Shown here piece by piece: positions 25,150-31,705 of a DNA stretch of 46,171 nt. Source of the stretch: Xanthobacteraceae bacterium (lineage in GTDB: Bacteria > Pseudomonadota > Alphaproteobacteria > Rhizobiales > Xanthobacteraceae); assembly GCA_030037885.1 (NCBI GenBank), contig JASHPU010000164.1:1-46171 (forward strand). The letters are read 5' to 3'. The stretch's first letter is position 1, and each line of letters starts with the position of its first letter. A program made the translations under genes and the position numbers. The notes beneath the pieces are model-generated. The model saw nothing but the letters and a program-made list of their open reading frames with translations, had not been told where the DNA came from and ran no database searches.

Positions 25150-25225
25150 TCCCGCGCCAGGATCGACAAGTGAACGCGCTGCCGTGGATGCATGCTCCCG
25201 GTGCGGACAGCCTCGGAGGACGACG

Positions 25226-25630
25226 ATGCTGAGGGACGACAGGAACGGTGACGGCGGCGGCGTTCCGGCGCGCAACGTGCTCGGCGAGCCGCTCGATCTC
25301 TGCTCGATCAAGCCGATGACCGGGTTTTACCGCGACGGCTGCTGCAATACCGGCCGCGAAGATTTTGGCAACCACACGGTTTGTGTGGTCATGACCGCGG
25401 CCTTTCTCGAGTTTTCCAAATCCCGCGGCAATGATCTGTCGACGCCGGTCCCCGAATTCGGCTTTCCGGGCCTGAAATCCGGCGACCGCTGGTGCCTGTG
25501 CGCGCCGCGCTGGCAGGAAGCCTTCGAAGCCGGCCAGGCGCCGCGCGTGGTGTTGCGCGCCACTCACGAGGGCGCGCTGGCCTATTGCGCGCTCGCCGAT
25601 CTCAAACGCTTTGCCGTAGATTTGGCATAA
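25226..25630 (+). CDS. DUF2237 family protein
   Basis: A 134-residue protein with the DUF2237 core: NVLGEPLDLCSIKPMTGFYR, DGCCNTGREDFGNHTVC, and LKSGDRWCLCAPRWQEA. Several cysteines are conserved in the family (CC and CLC) but no activity is known to me. The ATG at 25226 has a strong GGAGGA ribosome site, which decides the start against a longer open frame. Confidence 0.85.
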   Translation: MLRDDRNGDGGGVPARNVLGEPLDLCSIKPMTGFYRDGCCNTGREDFGNHTVCVVMTAAFLEFSKSRGNDLSTPVPEFGFPGLKSGDRWCLCAPRWQEAFEAGQAPRVVLRATHEGALAYCALADLKRFAVDLA

Positions 25631-25775
25631 ACGTCCTGCCCGCGCACGCGGCCAGGACCAACAACGCTTTGTGGAAAATCTCCAAAACAACCGCGGCCGT
25701 CTTGTGAATGCCGCAAAGCAAAGCGAATATCGCGGCGTTGTCTCCAATCCGGATTTCAATCAAACGGGGGCGCTC

Positions 25776-26168
25776 ATGAAGCTCAAGCTCTTTATTACAG
25801 CCGCAGTTCTGTCCGCAGTGCCCGCGCTGGCTTTGGCGCAAGGGCAGCAAGGCGGCGCGCCGAATGCGCCGAAGCCCACCAAGGCGGATGCGCAGAAGGT
25901 CGTAGCGATCATCAAGGGCGACAAGGCCAAGAGCGAGGCGTTCTGCCAATTGGGCACGCTCAATGATCAGATGGCCGAAGCCGATCAGAAAAAGGACGAA
26001 AAGAAGCTCGACGCGCTCGGCAGGCAGGCCGATGCGCTGGCGCAAAAGATCGGCCCCGAATACGTGAACCTGATGGATGGGCTTGACGAGGTCGACGAGG
26101 ATTCGCCGGCCGGCAAGGACATCGCCGCGACGCTCAGCCAGCTCGACAATCTCTGCGGCGGCAGATAG
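25776..26168 (+). CDS. Small secreted protein, unknown function
   Basis: A 130-residue protein with a clear Sec signal peptide (KLKLFITAAVLSAVPALALA, cleavage near residue 22), then a mature helical domain rich in Lys, Asp and Gln with two cysteines (CQLGTLNDQ and NLCGGR) that could form a disulfide. Conserved as an orphan in related Rhizobiales. A REP-like repeat begins 20 bases after its stop. Confidence 0.65.
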   Translation: MKLKLFITAAVLSAVPALALAQGQQGGAPNAPKPTKADAQKVVAIIKGDKAKSEAFCQLGTLNDQMAEADQKKDEKKLDALGRQADALAQKIGPEYVNLMDGLDEVDEDSPAGKDIAATLSQLDNLCGGR

Positions 26169-26188
26169 TCGGGCGATCATCTCGTCCT

Positions 26189-26302
26189 GTCATTCCGGGG
26201 CGCCGCGTAGCGGCGAACCCGCAATCCATATCCCCTGTACTGGATCCCCTGTACTGGGCTTATGGATTCCAGGTTCCTCGCTTCGCTCGGCCCCGGAATG
26301 AC
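26189..26302. repeat. REP-like palindromic element, copy 1
   Basis: A 114-base element bounded by perfect 12-base inverted repeats GTCATTCCGGGG (26189-26200) and CCCCGGAATGAC (26291-26302), with an inner inverted pair AATCCATA (26223-26230) and TATGGATT (26261-26268). Its core holds a 14-base tandem duplication (TCCCCTGTACTGG at 26231 and again at 26245). A related element is found at 44792-44938. Both lie just after gene ends. This kind of nested CATTCCGG palindrome is common in Bradyrhizobium-like genomes. Confidence 0.8.
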
Positions 26303-26433
26303 GAGTCAGCGTTTGGTTTTCCCGCGCAACCTAACAACGGGATGTTGCTGCGAGCCGTTGGCATCGCTGCGCTCGGCGCGATAGATTGCGCGCCCGCGCC
26401 ATCTGGCGCGCGTACAAATCGGAGACACGCGTC

Positions 26434-27399
26434 ATGGAGCCGCTGCCGAAGGGCGCCAATTTCGTCCGCGCCAAGACTTTGTGGGAAATCGGACTGCACA
26501 TCGCAGGCAATCCGGCGACGCCGTATGGCGGCAACCGCGATATGGTCATCACCGTCGGCAGCGGCTCCGGGCCGCGCTTTCGGCCACGGCTGCGCATGGC
26601 GTCCGGCTCGGCGATCCTGGCCGAGGACGTGGCGGCCGGCGGCGGCGTCGATCTCGCTTTCGTCAATCCGTCGGCGTTGCTGACGCAGGCCTACCGCGGC
26701 GTCGGCCCGTTCAAGAAACCGCTGCCGCTGCGCATCGTCGCCTCGTATCCGAGCTGGGACCGCTTCGTCTTCGCTGTGCATCCGCGCGTCGGCATCCGTT
26801 CGCTCGCCGACATCAAAGCCAAGCGCTATCCGCTGCGCGTCTCGGTGCGCGAAGATGCCACGCATTCGACGCTGATCCTGATCGAGCAGGCGTTTGCGCT
26901 GCACGGTTTTACGCTCAACGATATCGAATCGTGGGGCGGACGATTGGCGCTGTGCGGCGGTCCGTCCGACACGCGCCGGCTCGAACCTTTGGCGCGCGGC
27001 GAAATCGACGCCGTGTTCGATGAAGGCATCAAGGTCTGGCTGGCGGAGGCGTTGGCGGCGGGGCTCGTGCCGATCGAACTGAACGATGACGAATTCGCCG
27101 CCATGGGCAAGCTCGGCTGGCGGCGCGTCGTGCTGCCGAAGGCGCGCTTTCCGAAACTCGGCAAGGACGTCGACACGCTCGATTTTTCCGGCTGGCCGAT
27201 CTATTGCAACGCCTCCTTGCCCGAGCAGACCGCCTACGATGTCTGCGCCGCGCTCGCCGCGCGCGAGGCCGAGATTCCGTTCGAGAAGGGCAGCGACGGC
27301 TCGGCACTGCACATGGTCAGCGACACCGACACCACCCCGATGGACGTGCCGCTGCATCCGGGCTCGGAGCGCTGGTATCGCGAGCATGGTAAACGTTGA
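26434..27399 (+). CDS. TAXI-family solute-binding-like protein without signal peptide
   Basis: A 321-residue protein resembling the TAXI solute receptors of TRAP transporters: an N-terminal lobe (MVITVGSGSGP ... VDLAFVNPSALLTQA), a middle with the usual VHPRVGIRSLADIKAKRY, and a second lobe with ARGEIDAVFDEGIKVW. Unlike real TAXI receptors it has no signal peptide, and no TRAP membrane genes are next to it, so it may act in the cytoplasm or be a repurposed binding domain. Start at ATG 26434 because of GGAGA at 26421-26425; a TTG at 26386 is less likely. Confidence 0.7.
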   Translation: MEPLPKGANFVRAKTLWEIGLHIAGNPATPYGGNRDMVITVGSGSGPRFRPRLRMASGSAILAEDVAAGGGVDLAFVNPSALLTQAYRGVGPFKKPLPLRIVASYPSWDRFVFAVHPRVGIRSLADIKAKRYPLRVSVREDATHSTLILIEQAFALHGFTLNDIESWGGRLALCGGPSDTRRLEPLARGEIDAVFDEGIKVWLAEALAAGLVPIELNDDEFAAMGKLGWRRVVLPKARFPKLGKDVDTLDFSGWPIYCNASLPEQTAYDVCAALAAREAEIPFEKGSDGSALHMVSDTDTTPMDVPLHPGSERWYREHGKR

Positions 27400-27494
27400 G
27401 GTAAGCATCCGCGGACATAACGCGAACAGAAGCGCGACTCCGCGGCCTTTGCGTGCTTCGCGCCTGCCGCCGCGGCTGTTCGACGGCGCGGTCG

Positions 27495-27533
27495 TCTGAT
27501 ACAATCTGATACAAATCGAGTTCGCGATCGAAC
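27495..27533. promoter_or_regulatory. Tandem decamer and inverted repeat upstream of ku
   Basis: TCTGATACAA occurs twice in direct tandem at 27495-27504 and 27505-27514, so the copies sit one helical turn apart. GTTCGCGATCGAAC at 27520-27533 follows as an inverted repeat (GTTCG/CGAAC). All are 65-105 bases before the ku start. The layout suggests a regulator-binding region; no known operator matches that I can name. Confidence 0.35.
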
Positions 27534-27598
27534 GTCGCGGAACCGGGGCCGGGCGGCGCCGGTTTGAGTCTTGTCTCCTTAAAGTATGGAGTGGCCCG

Positions 27599-28525
27599 GT
27601 GGCTCCGCGTGCGTATTGGAAAGGCTACCTGAAGCTTTCGCTGGTGTCGTGTCCGATCGCGCTGTTTCCGGCGACCTCCGGCCGCGAGAAGATCAGCTTT
27701 CACCAGCTCAACCGCGAAACCGGCAACCGCATCCGCTACCGCAAGGTCGACGCCGAAACCGGCGAGGACGTCGAGGCCGCCGACATCATCAAGGGCTACG
27801 AGGTCAGCAAGGGCGACTACATCGTGCTCGAGCCGGACGAGATCGAGGCGATCGCGCTCGACAGCAAGCGCACCATCGAGATCGACGAGTTCGTGCCGAA
27901 GAACGAGATCGACGACCTTTATCTCGCCGATCCGTACTACGTCGTTCCCGACGGCGAGGTCGGCCAGCAGGCGTTCGCGGTGATCCGCGAGGCGATCCGC
28001 ACGGAAGGCATGGTGGCGATCGGCAAGGTGGTGTTCACTTCGCGCGAGCACATCATCGCGCTCGAGGCGCGCGGCAAAGGAATGATGGGCGTGACCTTGC
28101 GCTACCCCTATGAGGTGCGCCGGCAGGACGAATTTTTCGCGGACATCGAAGACGAAAAGGTCCCGAAGGACATGCTCGATCTTGCCGCCCACATCGTCGA
28201 TACCAAGCGCGGCAAATTCCAGCCGGAAAAATTCCAGGACGAGTACGAGGACGCACTGAAGGAATTGCTGCGCAAGAAGCAGCGCGGCGAAAAGATCGAG
28301 CAGCCGAAAGAGCGCGCGCCTTCCAACGTCGTCAATCTGATGGATGCGCTACGCCGCAGCCTCAAAGCGGAAGGCGAGCGGCCGGCGGCGCATCCCGGCA
28401 AGAAAGGTCGCAAGCGGATTGACGGCCAGCGTGAGATGCTGTTGCCGATTCCCGGCAAGAAGTCGAAGGAAACCCCGGTCAAGCGCGCTGCCCGACCGAC
28501 AGCGCGGCGAAAAAGCGCCGGATAG
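27599..28525 (+). CDS. ku: Ku protein, non-homologous end joining
   Basis: A 308-residue bacterial Ku homolog that forms a homodimeric ring on double-strand DNA ends and recruits ligase D. The N-terminal start APRAYWKGYLKLSLVSCPIA and the core PKNEIDDLYLADPYYVVPDG are typical, followed by the DMLDLAAHIV stretch and a long basic C-terminal tail (about 245-308) rich in Lys and Arg, as in extended-C-terminus Ku proteins that bind internal DNA. GTG start with GGAG 8 bases upstream. No ligD is present in this window. Confidence 0.95.
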   Translation: MAPRAYWKGYLKLSLVSCPIALFPATSGREKISFHQLNRETGNRIRYRKVDAETGEDVEAADIIKGYEVSKGDYIVLEPDEIEAIALDSKRTIEIDEFVPKNEIDDLYLADPYYVVPDGEVGQQAFAVIREAIRTEGMVAIGKVVFTSREHIIALEARGKGMMGVTLRYPYEVRRQDEFFADIEDEKVPKDMLDLAAHIVDTKRGKFQPEKFQDEYEDALKELLRKKQRGEKIEQPKERAPSNVVNLMDALRRSLKAEGERPAAHPGKKGRKRIDGQREMLLPIPGKKSKETPVKRAARPTARRKSAG

Positions 28526-28645
28526 GGCCAGAGAACATCGCGCGTCTCTTCAATTGGTGCCGCTTCAAACATATTCGATGAGAGACGGCGCGTCGCGCAC
28601 CGGCCCACATCGGCGTTACGCGCGTTAAACGCGCAAGACGCGAAA

Positions 28646-28897
28646 TTATCCGGCCGGTCGTTTGCCGCGGCCGCGCCTGACCGGTTTTTCCTTGCCGCCT
28701 TTCAGCGGAATGACCTCAGCGCTCGCGCCGGCGCTGCGCCGCAAGGCCGCGCGCAGGTCGACCGGGCGACCGTGCTTCTTCAACAGATCGGCGAATGCTT
28801 CGTCGGCCAGCTCCTGAAACGTCATCATGCGGTCGCGCGCCAACAGATCGAGCGCTGCCCAGCTTTCGTCGTCGATCTGGATGCGTTTGCCCGGCAT
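28646..28897 (-). CDS. Small ribbon-helix-helix-like protein
   Basis: An 83-residue protein: MPGKRIQIDDESWAALDLLA looks like the beta strand and first helix of a ribbon-helix-helix DNA-binding fold, followed by a second helix (FQELADEAFADLLKKHG) and a basic tail (VRRGRGKRPAG). This is the pattern of small CopG/Arc-type antitoxin or regulator proteins; no toxin gene is adjacent. A good AAGGAG site precedes the ATG. It faces the end of ku. Confidence 0.6.
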   Translation of the reverse strand: MPGKRIQIDDESWAALDLLARDRMMTFQELADEAFADLLKKHGRPVDLRAALRRSAGASAEVIPLKGGKEKPVRRGRGKRPAG

Positions 28898-28990
28898 GGC
28901 GCGCTCCTTGTTCGTTCGGCAGCCGCCACAAATATTCGATGCCGGACCAAAGCGCTAGCGCCACAGCGGCATCACGCGCACAGGCTCAAA

Positions 28991-29191
28991 TTATTTCTTC
29001 CTTGGCGGCACCTTCTTGCCCTTCTTGCGCGCCTTCGAGAGTCCGATGGCGATGGCCTGTTTGCGGCTCTTCACCTTGCCGCCGCGGCCGCGCTTGCCGC
29101 TTCGCGCCGTGCCGCGCTTGTAGCGGCGCATCTCGTTTTCGACCTCGCGCCCAGACCCACGGGAATATTTCCGTTTCCTCTTCTTCGCCAT
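28991..29191 (-). CDS. Small highly basic protein (DUF6496-like)
   Basis: A 66-residue protein, nearly half Lys and Arg, beginning MAKKRKRKYSRGSGREVENE and ending in a PPRKK tail. The middle (KSRKQAIAIGLSKARKKG) matches the DUF6496 pattern. Likely binds nucleic acid, but that is inference from charge alone. An AGGAGG ribosome site 7 bases upstream fixes the ATG at 29191. Confidence 0.75.
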   Translation of the reverse strand: MAKKRKRKYSRGSGREVENEMRRYKRGTARSGKRGRGGKVKSRKQAIAIGLSKARKKGKKVPPRKK

Positions 29192-29476
29192 TGCGTTCCT
29201 CCTGAAAAAATGCAGCGCGCACGACCATCTGCAAACGCGCCGCGCGGCCAGTAAAGGTAGCGCGGGAGCGATTTGCCGTCGCATGCCCGCAATCCGATCA
29301 AATAACCGTTAGGAGGGGCGTCGAGTTCCCGACGGTCGGCACGGCGATGAATGCGCGGGCGATCGAACAGGCGGATTCGCCGATCCGCCGGCGAAGACTT
29401 GCGCCGGCGCCATGCGGAACTGGCGGCAAAGGCGGGCGATTATGAGCTTGTGGCGTCTACGTTGGAGCCGGGCCCG

Positions 29477-30370
29477 ATGTTGAAAGAGACCTTGAGCAAC
29501 TGGTCCAATCACAAGTGTTCGACGTTCGGCGCGGCGCTGGCGTACTACTCGATCTTCTCGTTCGGCCCGCTGATGCTGATCGCCACTGTCGTTGCCGGCA
29601 TGGTGTTTGGAACCGACGCCGCCCGCGGCGAGATCACGGACCAGGTGCGCAAGCTGCTCGGCGATTCCGGCGGGCAAGCGTTGCAGGCGCTGCTCAACGG
29701 CGCCGATCATCCCTATCAGGGGCTGCTGGCGACGATTTTCGGCGTCGGCACGCTGTTATTTGCGGCGGTGAGCGTCGTGGTTCAGCTCAAAACCGCGCTC
29801 AACACGATCTGGGAGTGCGACGCCGCCGCGCAAGGCGGCTGGTGGGACCTCGCGCGCAGTTACCTGGTGTCGCTCGCCGGCGTCCTCGCGCTCGGCTTTC
29901 TGCTCCTGGTGTCGCTGATCCTTACCACGGCGCTTTCGACGATCGGCAAATATTTCGGCTCTTACCTGCCGGAACCGACATTGCAGGTCGTCGGCTCCGG
30001 GGTTTCCTTTGTGGTCATTACCTTGCTGTTCGCGATGATGTTCAAATGGCTGCCGGATGCAGCGGTCGATTGGCGCGAGGTGTGGCTCGGGGCGGCGCTG
30101 ACCGCCGCCTTGTTCGAAGGCGGCAAATTTCTGATCGGCTATTACGTCGGCAAGCTCGCGCTGCAGTCGACCTACGGGGCGGCCGCCTCGCTGGTGATGC
30201 TGCTGATCTGGGTCTATTACTCGGCGCAGATCGTGCTGCTCGGCGCCGAGTTCACCCATGTCTACGCGCTCCGGCATAATGCGCGGCGACAGACATCCGG
30301 CACGGCGGCCGCAAAGACGAATGCACAGGCCGAGTTCAGGCCGCCGCCCAGGCGCGCCGCATCCGGCTGA
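29477..30370 (+). CDS. YihY/BrkB-family inner-membrane protein
   Basis: A 297-residue membrane protein with about six helices and the family signature ALAYYSIFSFGPLMLIATVV near the N-terminus plus YGAAASLVMLLIWVYYSAQI near the C-terminus. The family was once called ribonuclease BN in error; the true role is unclear, possibly transport or envelope maintenance. The polar tail after residue 270 is not conserved. Start at ATG 29477 (GGAG upstream); an earlier ATG at 29351 would add an unlikely basic leader. Confidence 0.88.
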   Translation: MLKETLSNWSNHKCSTFGAALAYYSIFSFGPLMLIATVVAGMVFGTDAARGEITDQVRKLLGDSGGQALQALLNGADHPYQGLLATIFGVGTLLFAAVSVVVQLKTALNTIWECDAAAQGGWWDLARSYLVSLAGVLALGFLLLVSLILTTALSTIGKYFGSYLPEPTLQVVGSGVSFVVITLLFAMMFKWLPDAAVDWREVWLGAALTAALFEGGKFLIGYYVGKLALQSTYGAAASLVMLLIWVYYSAQIVLLGAEFTHVYALRHNARRQTSGTAAAKTNAQAEFRPPPRRAASG

Positions 30371-30461
30371 CAACCCGATACCGCAGCCGGCCGCGAGCAG
30401 CCGGCCTGTAGCAGGCAGGCGGATCTCACGGCGCTGCGGCGTTGATGCGCGGCTTGCGCGT

Positions 30462-30644
30462 TCACTCGCTCAGGTCTGCGACGTCGCAACAGACACAATC
30501 GCCGATGCGCAGCCGCTCGCCCCGCCCGCTCGCCAGCAAGGCGCGGGCCTCTTCTTCGGTCTCGGCCTCCACGCACCAGTCCTCTAATCGCGTGACGTGA
30601 ACGCTCGCGTAAAATGTCTTGGGTCTCTTCTTGGGCAGCGCCAC
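30462..30644 (-). CDS. Small hypothetical protein
   Basis: A 60-residue protein beginning with a basic ALPKKRPKTFYASV segment, then alternating strand and helix (RLEDWCVEAETEEEARALL) and a C-terminal Cys pair (CVCCDVADLSE). GTG start. The beta-alpha-beta look and acidic helix resemble small ferredoxin-fold domains. No family recognised. Confidence 0.5.
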   Translation of the reverse strand: MALPKKRPKTFYASVHVTRLEDWCVEAETEEEARALLASGRGERLRIGDCVCCDVADLSE

Positions 30645-30798
30645 CGCGGGTCCCCGAATCAGTTCGCTGCGAATTATAGCGGGGTTGGCGCAAAACCGGC
30701 AGAAATCGCAACGCCATCGCGTTCAGGCGCGCCCGCAGCAGCAAGGCGCGCCTTGAAGCGTTCGAAAAGTGGCGTTCTGGTGCGACCCGTCCGTCACT

Positions 30799-31233
30799 TC
30801 AGCGGGCAGGAGCGGGGCTTGCCGCGCGGCGTCCGCTTTTGGCTCCGGTCGCATACGGCCGAACGGGAAGCTGCAACACGGTCGCGTATTGTCCCGGGCG
30901 CAGCCGTGTCAGCAATACGACTCTGCCGTCCGGGAACTCGATCGCATCGTGATGGGTCGCGGGATTATCCATGTTGACTTGGCGGAACCGGCCGACCTTG
31001 TGCGGGATCTTCCATTTGTTTTTGCGGAAAAACAGGGTTTGCAGCCAGGCATAGTGGCGCTCGACCTCGGCCTCGAACGCAAGCTCGGTGCCGGCCGTCA
31101 GGCAGACCGCGACGTCGGGCTCCCCGACCGCAGCAAAACCTCGCGTCAGAGTATTGCGAAAATCCGTGGTGACGAGTCTGTCACCGACCCTCGCCGGCCG
31201 GGAGGCAACTCCGTGAAGGCTGTAATCGCACAT
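30799..31233 (-). CDS. Conserved hypothetical protein (MCDYSLHG type)
   Basis: A 144-residue soluble protein beginning MCDYSLHGVASRPARVGDRL. Proteins with this exact N-terminal pattern are widespread in Bradyrhizobium and relatives, with no known role. The central region is mixed strand and helix (GTELAFEAEVERHYAW); the C-terminal part after about residue 125 is Arg/Ala-rich. The ATG at 31233 has an AAAGGAGA site; the longer open frame upstream is the shadow of the fadE region. Confidence 0.7.
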   Translation of the reverse strand: MCDYSLHGVASRPARVGDRLVTTDFRNTLTRGFAAVGEPDVAVCLTAGTELAFEAEVERHYAWLQTLFFRKNKWKIPHKVGRFRQVNMDNPATHHDAIEFPDGRVVLLTRLRPGQYATVLQLPVRPYATGAKSGRRAASPAPAR

Positions 31234-31705
31234 GGCAGGTCTCCTTTGTTTTGGTGTTCTACTTAAGAAAACGTGGGAGCGGCGAGTTGTTTCACAAGCC
31301 GTCATGCGATTTCCGAGCAATTGGACGCAGCAGTGCAATGCGCCGCGTCGGCGCAGCGGCCGGGCGCGCGCATAAGCCCGAAGGCGCACGCGCACGCCGC
31401 GTTGGATTACGTGCCCAAACGGCCGCGCGGGCCTGGCCGGTTGCCGGTTACCCCTACGACGCGCCGATGTGGCGGCTTTGCGGTGCAACGCGGGGCGGAG
31501 CCCTAATCTTGCCCGCAACGCCGCCGATATAGCGGCAAAACCGCCCCTCCCTCCTTGGACCGCCATTGACGCGGCGGACGGACGACAACAAGCTGGGGCC
31601 AAGAAGTAACAACCAGGGCTAAAAAGTAACATTTGGCGCTTTAAATAGGAAGCCTTCGGCAGCCGTAACGGCCGATCGCATCGTGAGCGAGAAAGGGGAC
31701 TTGCC
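31234..31705. other. Divergent intergenic region before the fad operon
   Basis: About 470 bases with no gene I can support. It must hold promoters for the leftward hypothetical gene and the rightward fadE operon. Its right half contains the GTAACA direct repeat listed separately at 31591-31631; no FadR- or PsrA-like palindrome is obvious. Confidence 0.4.
31591..31631. repeat. Direct repeat resembling an IS21-type end, possible remnant
   Basis: Two adjacent units of 20-21 bases, at 31591-31611 and 31612-31631, share the pattern GGSYAARAAGTAACA. Read on the other strand they give TGTTACTTTTTAGCCC and TGTTACTTCTTGGCCCC. Repeated TGTTAC units of this kind are found at the ends of IS21-family elements. 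No istA/istB is nearby, so at most this is a solo end left by a deletion. Confidence 0.35.

Noticed and set aside
27520-27533. GTTC-N6-GAAC read as a LexA/SOS box
   Set aside because: The alphaproteobacterial LexA site is a direct repeat, GTTC-N7-GTTC; orientation and spacing do not fit.
28620-28634. GCGCGTTAAACGCGC palindrome after ku as a terminator
   Set aside because: Only a 5-bp stem and no T run on either strand.
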